Positions 29,858 through 38,988 of a stretch of 47,212 nt of DNA are shown here, piece by piece. The stretch is from Aurantiochytrium sp. KH105. Taxonomy: Eukaryota > Sar > Bigyra > Thraustochytrida > Thraustochytriidae. Below the pieces are notes generated by a model that was given only the letters and a program-made list of their open reading frames with translations, was not told the DNA's origin and made no database searches. The position numbers were made by a program, and so were the translations under genes. The stretch covers positions 1 to 47,212 of the forward strand of contig BGKB01000282.1 in NCBI GenBank assembly GCA_003116975.1. The letters run 5' to 3'. Positions within the stretch are counted from its first letter, which is position 1, and each line of letters opens with the position of its first letter.

Positions 29858-29901
29858 GGTAAGAGCTAAACCCTGAAAGGCCCGGACAAAAGATAAATAT
29901 A

Positions 29902-30090
29902 CAGTAAGAAGTTGAAAAGCCATACCGCTTGCCTGCCAGCTGTGATGTAGCACTGCATACAGTAAGAAGCTGATATATACCGCTTGCCTGCCAGCTGTAA
30001 CGCACCGCTGCGTAGCTCTTCGTATTCACGGCGAGCGAGAGATCGACAGTTTAGGGGAAGGAAGGGGGTGCGCGCGGGGACTGCGTCCCA
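29902..30090 (+). repeat. Right edge of array: decayed, internally duplicated leader start
   Basis: After copy F the unit-start sequence appears twice with a 58-nt period (from 29902 and from 29960). Each has AGTAAGAAG, then CCGCTTGCCTGCCAGCTGT. The match then fades into leader-F-like sequence (GGAAGGGGGTGCGCGCGGGGACTGC region). It is the stump of a seventh unit and marks the array boundary. Confidence 0.75.
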
Positions 30091-30522
30091 GCGGTGTGCG
30101 CCAATACCGTCGCTCTACTAGGCAGTAGGAGCTGAAGGTAGGATGGAGCGGCACGCGGCAAACAGTGTAGTATAGTAAGTGCAGAGCAGGGCAGGGCAGC
30201 GCGAGCGCATGAAGGCGTAGCCTGGCGCGAACGAGGGCGAGGGCACCTTCGGCTTGCGAAAGTGCGCGCGAGCGCGGCGAGGGCGCCCTGGAGCAGCCCC
30301 GTCTCGAATGCGCAGGAAGGCGCCTGCCTGCCTGCCTGCGAGCCCGCCTGGCCAGCAGTCTGTATGTATGCCAGGGAGGCGGAGCGCGCAATTCGGGGGC
30401 GAGCGTAGCAAAACCAGAACGACCCGGAGCAGGACCTGGACCGGAAGAGCACGCAGAGGAAGAGTCGTATTGAGTTGGTGTGTTGTTAATTGATTGGGGA
30501 TCTAGAGCAAAGACTCGCAAGC
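30091..30522 (+). promoter_or_regulatory. Upstream region of the first SDR gene
   Basis: GC-rich, gene-free sequence with a short CCTG repeat (30323-30338, four copies). Presumed promoter and 5' UTR; no defined element is recognised. Confidence 0.35.
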
Positions 30523-31617
30523 ATGAAGGTCGAAGGTCTTGTAGCGATGGTGACGGGCGGCGGGTCCGGCATGGGCCGGGACCTCGTGGTGCAGCTGGCC
30601 AAGGCTGGCTGCCACGTCGCGTTCTGCGACGTCTCGCAAGCCGGCATTGACGAGACTGTCAAGCTCGCCCAGGCCACGGCGCGCAAAGGAATTCGCGTCA
30701 TGGGCGGCAAGGTCGACGTGACGGACCGGGAAGGCCTCCAGCGCTTCGCAGAGGAGGTCGTGTCCAAGAACAACGACAAGCTCCACTTGTTGTTTGCCAA
30801 TGCAGGTATCGCCTCGCACGGCCCGCTCATTCACGACGCCAACGCGACGGCCGAGCAGATTGCCAGCAAGGAGCGCGAGTGGGACCGTTGCTTCGAGATC
30901 GACTTTTTTGGCGTGCTGTACACACTCCGCGCGTTTCTCCCGCATATTGTGCGTCAAGACAAGGGCTACGTTGTGGTGACGAGCTCTGTGAATGGCTTTT
31001 GGACGTGGCCCGAGCACAGCTGCTACACGGCCGCCAAGTTTGGCGTTCGCGGCTTGACCGAGTCTCTCCTCGTTGAAACGTACGCCAAGGCCCCGCACGT
31101 CCAAGTGGCGTGCGTGCACCCTGGTGGCGTACGTACGAACATCGTGCGCAATTCGACCTTTGCCAAGAACAAGGAGGGCAAGACTTCAGACATTACTGGC
31201 GACTTTGACAAAATTGCGGGTCTCTCGTCTGCGGAGGCCGCCGAGTGGATCCTCGACGGCGTCGCTCGTGACCACACGCGTATTCTCGTCGGCTATGACG
31301 CTGTGCTTTGGGACAAGATGAACCGTCTCAGTCCCCACGGCGGGTACAAGGTCTTTGGCGCTCTCGGCCGGGAGGGCATTGCCCAGTGGGACCCGACTCG
31401 TGCTTCTGAGAACATTGTCCAGGCCAAGAAGGTTTCCTTGCTCGGCTGGTTGCGCTTCCTCAAGGACGGTGGCCTCTTTTTCCTTATCTTTAGCGCTCCC
31501 GCCACGGCCATGAACTTGATTCGCCAGCTTACGGGCGCTTCGGCATCGCAGGTTCTTACCCTTTCTGCCATTCTCGCGCTCGTCAAGCTCCAGCGCTCCT
31601 CGCGCTCCCGTATTTGA
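30523..31617 (+). CDS. Short-chain dehydrogenase/reductase (SDR) 1
   Basis: 364 aa from ATG 30523 (MKVEGLVA); an 11-codon in-frame extension upstream starts at TTG and is not used. This is a classical SDR Rossmann fold. The cofactor glycine motif TGGGSGMG is at 11-18, and an Asp at the end of strand 2 (Asp36, CDVS) suggests NAD(H) preference. NAG is at 93-95, the catalytic Ser at about 154/155, and YxxxK is Tyr168/Lys172. The protein is longer than a typical SDR (about 250 aa). The extra C-terminal 110 residues contain two hydrophobic stretches (GGLFFLIFSAPA and VLTLSAILALV), so it may be membrane-associated. The substrate is unknown; sequence style recalls multispecies SDRs acting on sterols, retinoids or simple alcohols. 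A tandem paralogue follows about 0.94 kb downstream. Confidence 0.9.
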   Translation: MKVEGLVAMVTGGGSGMGRDLVVQLAKAGCHVAFCDVSQAGIDETVKLAQATARKGIRVMGGKVDVTDREGLQRFAEEVVSKNNDKLHLLFANAGIASHGPLIHDANATAEQIASKEREWDRCFEIDFFGVLYTLRAFLPHIVRQDKGYVVVTSSVNGFWTWPEHSCYTAAKFGVRGLTESLLVETYAKAPHVQVACVHPGGVRTNIVRNSTFAKNKEGKTSDITGDFDKIAGLSSAEAAEWILDGVARDHTRILVGYDAVLWDKMNRLSPHGGYKVFGALGREGIAQWDPTRASENIVQAKKVSLLGWLRFLKDGGLFFLIFSAPATAMNLIRQLTGASASQVLTLSAILALVKLQRSSRSRI

Positions 31618-32420
31618 TTTGATATGATGCATTTCGTTCTTCTTTGTCGCTTTTACACTAGATACATACCAAGTAAGCAAGTCCACAACTATTCACTCAC
31701 CAATTGTAGCCAGCCTGAGGCCTCTTTGCCCCGCCAATGTTTGCGCTTCCTAAAGATTATCTCATTCTTTCATCATCTGGCAGTCCCAATTGTCACAGTT
31801 GGCGAGGGGTTCGCGCCTTTGACCGGCCACATTGCCATGACCTGTTGGATGCCATGGTGCTGGCGTCCCCTACCCTCGCTAGCTTTCGCATTTCGCTCCA
31901 CGGCCGCCCACCTGGCCGCGTGTATCTTCGTGAGTAAAAACTGCAGCATCTTCTCTTCCAGTAGACCTGGATCACTAGTCGGCCTATAGCTGGCAGGCAG
32001 GCAATGCGTCAACGAAGAGAGCGGAGTTTGTGAGCTCGACCTGGACCTTGAGCGGCGGCTCCTCGACGCAGCCAGGACGCTGCCGTTCTGCCGCCCGCTG
32101 CGGCGCGCCTAGGCCTTCCTGGCGAAAACCACGTCGCGGCCGTTCCTCCGCGAATGAAGATAGATGCCCGCCCCGTCGCGTCCAGTCCGCCGCCCTGGGG
32201 TCGCGGCGGGTGCAGGATACCCATTGCGGGACCCACTTTGTCGGATGAGTAGCTGGCAACACTGCCGGGGTTCGTTCGTGAAAGCAGCAAAAGGGAGAAG
32301 CAGCAGCAGGTCTGGCTGGATCAGCAAACCCGCAAAAGCGAAGAATCTATCAAGTTGCCCGCAAACTCACTGTCAGACCAAGGTTCGGAGCTTCTCGTCT
32401 CAACGACCCCAACGACCCCA

Positions 32421-32451
<31 letters not shown>

Positions 32452-32552
32452 TAGCAAGAGCGACTTATTGTACGAGAGGGGGGAAAAGTAAAAAGGTAAA
32501 AAGGTAGCCAAGACGAGACGAGAGAAGGTCAAGGGGATCAACAGCTGCCGCC
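31618..32552 (+). other. Spacer between the two SDR genes
   Basis: 3' UTR of SDR 1 and promoter of SDR 2. Short ORFs on both strands are compositional and none has a recognisable motif. It ends with an (ACG)n microsatellite. Confidence 0.5.
32402..32451 (+). repeat. AACGACCCC then (ACG)n microsatellite
   Basis: Imperfect CCCAACGAC repeats run into about eight ACG trinucleotides, roughly 100 nt upstream of the SDR 2 start codon. Confidence 0.85.
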
Positions 32553-33640
32553 ATGAAGGTCGAGGGTCTCGTCGCGGTGATCACGGGAGCGGGTCCGGGA
32601 TGGGCCAGGAGATGGTCGTGCAGCTGGCCGAGGCCGGGTGCCATGTAGCCTTTTGCGACGTGTCGGAGGCGAGCATTGAAGAAACCATTGAGCGCGCCAA
32701 TGCAGCAAAGTCGCAGGGCGTACGGGTCATGGGACGCAAGGTGGACGTGACGGACCGTGCAGCCCTGCAACGCTTCGCCAAAGAGATTCTTGCGGAGAAC
32801 GAGAACAGGATCAACCTTTTATTCGCCAACGCTGGAATATTCGCGCATGGCCCGCTCATCCACGGCGACGACGCCTCGGAGGAGCACATTGCCAAAAAGG
32901 AGCGCGAATGGGACAATTGCTTTGACGTGGATTACTTTGGTGTGCTGCACTCGATTCGCGTTTTCCTGCCGCACATTGTGCGCCAAGACAAGGGGTACGT
33001 GGTTGTCACGTGCTCGGTAAATAGCTACTGGACGTGGCCAGAGCAGGGCTGCTACACGGTGTCCAAGTTTGCGGTGCGTGGTCTCACGGAAGCGCTTCTC
33101 ACAGAGACGTACGCCAAGGCCCCGCACGTCAAGGTAGCGTGCGTGCATCCAGGTTTCATTCGGACCAACATTGTACGGAACTCGGAATATGGCAAGGACG
33201 CCTCAGGCAAGGACACTCGGGTCGCGAGCGATTTCGACAAGATCCCTGGCATGCCAGCTTCGGAGGCGGCGGCCTGGATCCTTGACGGTGTCGCGAACGA
33301 CCAGACGCGCATTATTGTTGGCTACGACGCCATTCTCTGGGACAAGATGGCCCGTATCAGCCCACACGGTATTTACTCGGTCTATCGCGCGCTCTCGCGC
33401 GAAGGCGTTACGGAATGGGACCCGGTCCGTCCCGATGAGAAGGCGGCCCAGATCGAAAAGGTTACCTTGCTCGGATGGTTGCGCATTCTCGCCAATGGCG
33501 GTCTCTTTATCTTGGCATTCACGCTTCCCTCTGGCCTCATGCGCTCGTTGACCAAGTCTACGGGTGCCTCGCCTCGCCAGCTTGGCGTCTTGCTCATCGC
33601 GCTTGTGGCCCTCATCGCTCGTCGCAAGAGCTTGCGCTAG
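32553..33640 (+). pseudogene. SDR 2, tandem paralogue with 1-nt deletion in the glycine motif
   Basis: The start ATGAAGGTCGAGGGTCTC at 32553 matches SDR 1 (MKVEGLVA). Within the cofactor motif one base is missing at about 32587-32591: the sequence reads ACGGGAGCGGGTCC where ACGGGNGNCGGGTCC-like spacing is expected. The frame then shifts into the long ORF 32600-33640 (346 aa from an internal ATG at the GMGQ position). That ORF keeps NAGIF, the Ser of TCSVNSYW, YTVSK and the same hydrophobic C-terminal tail, with no other damage. Starting at 32600 would remove strand 1 and half the nucleotide-binding motif. Either the gene broke very recently, a tiny unrecognised splice exists, or the base is a sequencing error; a protein of 362 aa would result if the base were present. 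Confidence 0.8.
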
Positions 33641-36127
33641 CTAGCTCACATTTTTCTTTACATCGCACCTCGAGCTACTATCTGCACTGCTGTTGGCGGA
33701 TACTACTATTCATTCATTTTTGCGCTGCACATCCGTTTCCAAAGGTTTGGTCAATCTTGAGAAATTATGATCGTCATCATGGCGGCGTGTCGATTGGCGG
33801 TGGCTGTGACCAGCAAAATACACCTGCCCAGAGAGTCGGCGGCTGCCATGGCTTGTGGCTGCAGCCAGTTGCAGCTGCTGCGAACTCCTTGTGCTCTCCT
33901 TGTCCACTCTCTCATGGATCAGCCACGTGCCAGTCGCAGCCCGCAGCCCGCTGCCGCTGCCGCCAGTGCGAGGGGAGTCTGAAATGTCCTGCCAATTTGC
34001 CAGCGATGGACCACTGGCGAGAGACAGCGACAGGAGACAGCCAGCCTTGCACATGCCATCACCTGAGCCAGGCTCTGGCCGATGTCGATCAAAGAGCGTC
34101 TGTGTGCATGCGCCAGCGTCCTACCTTGCGTCGCTGTCGCTGTCGCAGTGTCGCTGCGGCAGCGAGGGAGGACTCATCGGTCGGAGGCAGCACGCAGGCG
34201 CAAACAGACTTGTCTATCCCCGACGGTCCAAGCCGGCACGAGGGCGCGTGCCCTGGCTGCCGCAAACTCTCGCGCATAGTTATCAGCCGCTGCCGCCGGC
34301 AGCCAGCCCTGTCGTGCTCTCCGCAGCCGCCCGTCTCTGCGGCATGCCATCCTCGACACGATCTGCAGCTGCATTGGTCGTAGCAGCGCGACACGCGCGC
34401 CGGTGATGCCACGTGCACCTGCGAATGGCACGTGCCCAGCCGAACAACCCTTTTTCGGAGGTCGAATCGGGCCAAAAAGCCAAGACTTTCCATCTCAGAT
34501 ACCTTCCACGCCTCCGCTCCGTCCTTACTGTTAGCCAGCTATGCATACCAGCACGTGCTACAGACACAGCATTCGTCGCGACGCCACTGAATAGCTCAGC
34601 TCGTCACGTCACGGTGCGGCTGCGGGTTGGCCATGCGCAGAACGAGGCCGCTGTCGCTGTCGTCGGTGCGGCAGGCATCGTCCTTTTCTCCTTTTTTTTT
34701 TATCCTTTTTCTTTTTTAGCGCTTCGGACGCTCTTTCCACCGACTCTGCCATCGTGTCCCCCTGCCCCGCCCATGTTCTTGCGCGGTTCCGTTCCAATCC
34801 GCCGCACTCGATTTCTCTAGGCAGCAAGGCGCGTTCTGTGCACGTGCCCGCAAGCCGCGACCGTGTTCTTGTAGCTGCACCCTAGCACCTCCCACCGGAT
34901 CGCCCCTACGCTCACCTCTGATGATCCCGTTCTCTTTGCCGTTCTCTCGCCTCGCTCTCATCTTTCATTTTGTCGGCTCCCAAGAGGCCCTCCTCGCTGC
35001 CTCGCTGCGCTCTCGCTCGGCCCCTCGCGCCGCTCCGGCCTGCCTGCCCGCCCGCCGCCCGCCTGCCTACAGCCCCTCCGCCCCGCCCCTGCGCAGGCTG
35101 CAGCTGGCCGACCGGCCGGCAGGCCGAAGACGTGCCGCGCGATACCGCAGCGTCCCTCCGTCTGGCCCAGAAAACCCGGTGCTCGGGCCTCGAAATCCAG
35201 GTGGCGGCGCCGGAAACGCTGGGCCGGTGGTTGGGCCGGCCGCCCTTTCCTTCTTTCAAGTTGGTTGCGCCGGCAGAGAGAGGCCGACGGCGGCGCCAAT
35301 CGAGCGCCTGCGGAGGGCCTCGCTGCAGCTGCGGCTGCGGCCGCGAGCGATCGAGCTGCGGCGAGGCACATCATCGCGACGCGGGCCATGGTGGCTGCTG
35401 CTGATGCGCGCCCCAGAGAGCGGGCGAGGCGCGCCGAGCTTCTCGCCGACGGAGGGAGCCTCGGCCGGCTTCCTTCTGCGCGGCAGCGAGCTGCAGCGAG
35501 GAGCGTTAGGTCATGCTCTGGTCTGCGTGTGCGCCTGTGTGCTAGGGGAGGCGGTAGGGGGGGCTAGGGACCGACCACGACTCAGCGTGGGCGCGAGGAC
35601 CGACCCGGCCCAATAACTTGAAGACAGCCGGCTTCTTCAGGTTCAAGTTGGGCCAGCCAGGTCGTCTGCGGCATGCCGGCTGGCGGCTGGCCGTCTGCGA
35701 TGGGGTGGCAGCCTGCCGTGGCAGGCAGGAGCCGAGCTGCAGCTCTGTCGAGTTTTTGCAGCTGCAGGCCGCCTCGCCACGCCGCGGCGTCTCGGGGAAG
35801 CGCGTCTGGAAACAGAACAGAGTGGAAGGCTTCCGAGTCCTTGGGGAAGAAGAGGGAAAAAAGAAGAAAAAGTAAAAAAGAGCGCCAGCCCTACCTCCTT
35901 CTCATGCACCCCCTTCCTCGGTCCCTCACCCCCCTTCCAGCCCAAAAGCCCTCGCGCTCCCGCTCCCGCCAGGCTCGCGCGGGGCCGATGCGGGAGCGGG
36001 CGAACGAGCGGCTGCGGCCACTGCGTCCGGCGGGCTCGTCCTTGTGCACGAGTCAGAAGTAGCGCGTGCACACGCGCGGCGCGCTAGGCGGGTGCTAGGC
36101 GTGTGCTAGGCGCCGGGCGGGCCTCCT

Positions 36128-36218
36128 GCTTTCCTTTCCTTTCCTTTCTTCGACGCACGCGCGGCCACGTTCATCGAATGCAAAGGGAAGGAAAGAAAGG
36201 AAGAAAGAAAGAAGAACA
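36128..36218. repeat. Homopyrimidine and homopurine arms in inverted orientation
   Basis: A (CTTTC)n tract near 36128-36151 is followed about 30 nt later by a GGAAAGAAAGGAAGAAAG tract (36184-36218) that can pair with it. It could form a hairpin or triplex (H-DNA). Confidence 0.6.
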
Positions 36219-36310
36219 AGAAGGCAAGCGCCGCGCCGCGTGGGAGGCAAAGAGGCAACCGCGCGCACCGCAGGCTCGGAGTCGAGAGCAGCTCGCTGCC
36301 TTTCGCTAGT

Positions 36311-36334
36311 GGCTGGCTGGCTGGCTGGCTGGCT
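36311..36334 (+). repeat. (GGCT)6 microsatellite
   Basis: Six perfect GGCT units in the 5' flank of the M6 protease gene. Confidence 0.9.
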
Positions 36335-36536
36335 TCGAAGCTTCGAAGAGGACGCGCTGCCCCGCATCTCCAGCGCAAGGTAGCGCAGGGAATCGCAACG
36401 CAGCAGAGCGCAGAGCGGAGCGGGACTGCGCGTTCTATTCAGATTCACGCGCTCGCGCGGCGTTCCTTTTCGCCATCTACATTTGGTGGACCCAGGACAC
36501 TACCCACTCAGACAGACAAACAGCATAAGCAAATCG

Positions 36537-36584
36537 CGAACGAACGAACGAACGAACGAACGAACGAACGAACGAACGAACGAA
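36537..36584 (+). repeat. (CGAA)12 microsatellite
   Basis: Twelve perfect CGAA units about 110 nt upstream of the M6 protease ATG. The NERT-repeat ORF over it is a consequence of the repeat. Confidence 0.95.
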
Positions 36585-36599
36585 GGCGCTGCTCGGCGC

Positions 36600-36620
36600 T
36601 TCGCTCGCTCGCTCGCTCGC
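36600..36620 (+). repeat. (TCGC)5 microsatellite
   Basis: Five CTCG-phase tetranucleotides immediately after the CGAA tract. Confidence 0.85.
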
Positions 36621-36654
36621 AAGCTCGTGCTTGGCCGCGCCTGCAGACAGGCGG

Positions 36655-36688
36655 CTAGCTATCTAGCTAGCTAGCTTGCTTGCTTGCA
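36655..36688 (+). repeat. CTAG/CTTG tetranucleotide tract next to the start codon
   Basis: Imperfect CTAG units followed by CTTG units end 3 nt before the M6 protease ATG, so the 5' UTR itself is repetitive. Confidence 0.85.
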
Positions 36689-36690
36689 AC

Positions 36691-38988
36691 ATGGCGGCGG
36701 CCCAGCAGAAGAGGAGATGCGCCATGGCGGCGCTCGTGGCCACAGTCCTCGCAGTACTCGCGGCACCGACGCGGGCGATGCCGGCACAGGGGGCGTGCCT
36801 CGACTACGAGCTGCCGGGCTCGTGCGGGGAGACGGCGTGCGTGAAGCTGGTCGGAACCCCCTTCTCGCATACCTGGACGTACAGAGGCATGTTTGCGCTG
36901 TGCCAGCGAAGAAACAACGAAACAGAAGAGGTCTATTACGTCTTTGGCGAGGAGGATGAAGAGCTCGGCATGGTCTGCTCCGAGACGAGACTCAACTGCA
37001 CACAGCGCACACCGGCATCCTACGACGCCGGTCGGCCCGGAAACGAGGTCGACGAGTCCAAACCACCCCCGATGCCAAACCCCGTCCCTAGCGAAGAGGA
37101 ACGGGCCAACGACGATGACGACTCGCTCTTCGCACAAATGTCTGACATTGACAACGACGACGACCGCCGCCGCGCACTTTCCAGCGTCACGGAAATGCAC
37201 AACATGGTCTTGCTCATCCGCTTCAGTGACCACAAAAACGTCGACCTCCCCACTGCAGAAGAATACGACGTTCTCTTCAACAATGACGGCGCTGACGAGG
37301 ACATTTGTCCCACCGGCTCCGTCTCCGACTTTTTTGAAAACAATTTCCACAGCAAAATTAAAATCACGAGCACCATCATCGGGTGGATCGATATCGACAT
37401 GACCGAACTCGAGGCCGCCGGTGATGAAAGTGTTTCTTGTAATGGTCTCTGTAGCAGCGCGCAATTCAGAGATGGCATTTCCGAGGCGCTCTCCTATGCG
37501 GAGAACACGCTCGGAATCGTCTTCAAAGACTTTGACCTCGACGATGACGGCAAGGTCGACATTTTCACCGTCATCCACAGTGGTCACGGCGCGGAGACTG
37601 GCGGCAGCTCCAGCAGTCAGCGTATTTGGAGCCACAAGTGGCGTCTGTCGCCGTCCTATTACTCGGATGATGACGTCAAGGTTTCCAAGTACGCCGCAAA
37701 CCCGGGTCGCTGGGGATCTTCCGGTAACGACATCTCCCGCATCGGTGTCATCTCCCATGAAATGACACACTTTTTCGGTGTTCCTGATCTCTACGATACG
37801 ACCAGCGCCTCCAAGGGCATTGGCCGCTATGGCCTCATGTCTGACGCATGGGGCATCGATGGCTCCCAGCGCTACCCGCCAAGCATGTCTGCCTGGACAA
37901 AGGTGCAGCTCGGCGTCGTTGACCCGATTGTCATCACGGACGAGGGCACCTATTCGATCACTGCCGCGCAGGATGGTGGCGACGACTCCGTCTACAGGAT
38001 CAACTACTATGATGCGTCTGGTTCCCAGCAAAAGGACTACATTCTCATTGAAAACCGCCAGGCCAAGGGGTTTGACGCCCTCCTCCAGGGCGGGCTTCTC
38101 ATCTACCATTGTGACACCAAGATCACCTCCAACAGCTTCGTATCCTATCCGGGTGACGCCAATTGGCCCACATACCATTACATGGTCGCGGTCATCCAGG
38201 CGGATGGCAACTACGACCTCGAAAAGAACACAAACACTGGAGAAGCCGCCGACTGGTGGTTCAAGGGCCGCGCCGCACTTTCGGACACCTCGACACCCTC
38301 CCTCAATTCGTACTACCTCATTGAAGATGGTGTGTGCTCCGGCCATATTCTTTCCGACTTTTCTGCGAGCGCAGATACCATGACCTTTACATATTCCACC
38401 ACTTCCCAAGATTGTAGCGCACAAGTCGTGACCCCGAGCCCTACGTCGGCGCCGACTCCATCCAGTGGCTCCTCGGTCGTGGCATCATCCACGCCAGCGC
38501 CCTCGCATTTCACAGGGGAAACGGAGTACCCGACGCGATTTCCAACGCCGTACCCGACGCGTGATTTTGGCGATGACAACAGGGATCCCTACAGTACCTC
38601 TGCAACGGGAGGCGGTTTTAATGGCCCTGATGATGATGACGATACCGAGTCGGATTCAGAGTCAAACAACATGATGATCTTCATCATTGCTGGCGTCGGT
38701 GCTTTTGCCGTGCTGTCCATTGCCGCTGTGGCCTTTGCATTTTACCGCCGTCGCAAGGCACTTAAATTGGACAAGTTTGCAGCGGCCAAGAATGGCAAAA
38801 AGGGTCCAGGAGCAGGCGACAGCAAGGTCATGGAGCTTGGTTTTGCCGAGAATCCTGACTTTGACGCCGTCTACGGCGGTGCAACGGGCGTTCCGCCCTA
38901 TGCTAGTGGCGGTCGCTTCGCGACTTCGACCAATCCCCGCCTCGCGAATTTGCAAGGTCAGACATCCTTTCATCACTCGGCTGTGTAG
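36691..38988 (+). CDS. Secreted, membrane-anchored M6-family (immune inhibitor A-like) metalloprotease
   Basis: 765 aa from ATG 36691. The N-terminus has a signal peptide (basic QQKRR, then a hydrophobic core about 11-25, cleavage near 30). A Cys-containing N-terminal segment (35-105) and an acidic Asp-rich linker (135-160) follow; the linker may be a propeptide boundary. The catalytic domain contains a DxDxDGxxD calcium-site-like loop (Asp282-Asp290) and the M6 zinc signature HEMTHFFGVPD (His356, Glu357, His360, Gly363, Asp366), then GRYGLMSDAW. The C-terminal stalk is Ser/Thr/Pro-rich with repeated YPTRFPTP motifs. One transmembrane helix (about 660-683) is followed by YRRRK and a cytoplasmic tail of about 80 residues. 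This makes it a type I ectoenzyme, probably cleaving extracellular proteins. It converges with UFD1. Confidence 0.92.
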   Translation: MAAAQQKRRCAMAALVATVLAVLAAPTRAMPAQGACLDYELPGSCGETACVKLVGTPFSHTWTYRGMFALCQRRNNETEEVYYVFGEEDEELGMVCSETRLNCTQRTPASYDAGRPGNEVDESKPPPMPNPVPSEEERANDDDDSLFAQMSDIDNDDDRRRALSSVTEMHNMVLLIRFSDHKNVDLPTAEEYDVLFNNDGADEDICPTGSVSDFFENNFHSKIKITSTIIGWIDIDMTELEAAGDESVSCNGLCSSAQFRDGISEALSYAENTLGIVFKDFDLDDDGKVDIFTVIHSGHGAETGGSSSSQRIWSHKWRLSPSYYSDDDVKVSKYAANPGRWGSSGNDISRIGVISHEMTHFFGVPDLYDTTSASKGIGRYGLMSDAWGIDGSQRYPPSMSAWTKVQLGVVDPIVITDEGTYSITAAQDGGDDSVYRINYYDASGSQQKDYILIENRQAKGFDALLQGGLLIYHCDTKITSNSFVSYPGDANWPTYHYMVAVIQADGNYDLEKNTNTGEAADWWFKGRAALSDTSTPSLNSYYLIEDGVCSGHILSDFSASADTMTFTYSTTSQDCSAQVVTPSPTSAPTPSSGSSVVASSTPAPSHFTGETEYPTRFPTPYPTRDFGDDNRDPYSTSATGGGFNGPDDDDDTESDSESNNMMIFIIAGVGAFAVLSIAAVAFAFYRRRKALKLDKFAAAKNGKKGPGAGDSKVMELGFAENPDFDAVYGGATGVPPYASGGRFATSTNPRLANLQGQTSFHHSAV

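Larger units (their letters stand above)
3394..30090 (+). repeat. Six-unit head-to-tail tandem gene array
   Basis: The motif beginning TAAGTCATACCGCTTGC (or TAAGCC...) marks unit starts at 3394, 7876, 12938, 16238, 21193 and 25710, with a decayed seventh start near 29911. Unit lengths are about 4482, 5062, 3300, 4955, 4517 and 4205 nt. Every unit has the same order: conserved leader, large ORF, then a 3' tail with the shared motif GAGCTAAACCCTGAA. The 3.3-kb unit is the pseudogene with an internal deletion of about 1 kb. All units point the same way, as expected from unequal crossing-over. Confidence 0.95.
33641..36690. other. About 3 kb GC-rich region without a supportable gene
   Basis: Long overlapping ORFs occur on both strands (for example 34921-35616), but they are Ala/Arg/Pro-rich, mutually overlapping and lack motifs, as expected from GC-rich noncoding DNA. 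The 3' part contains a purine/pyrimidine inverted pair and several tetranucleotide repeats leading to the M6 protease start. I see no tRNA or rRNA in it. Confidence 0.5.

Noticed and set aside
3394..30090. CRISPR-like or satellite interpretation of the regular repeats
   Set aside because: Units are 3-5 kb and contain long conserved coding sequences; this is gene duplication.
34921..35616. 231-codon plus-strand ORF in the GC-rich region
   Set aside because: Ala/Arg/Pro-rich, overlaps equally long ORFs in other frames, no motif or sensible start context.
36483..36674. Protein repeat NERTNERT
   Set aside because: Direct translation of the (CGAA)n microsatellite.
36667..38424. 585-codon minus-strand ORF antisense to the M6 protease
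   Set aside because: No motif, valine/glycine-rich composition typical of the antisense of a GC-biased gene, and it overlaps a well-supported catalytic domain.
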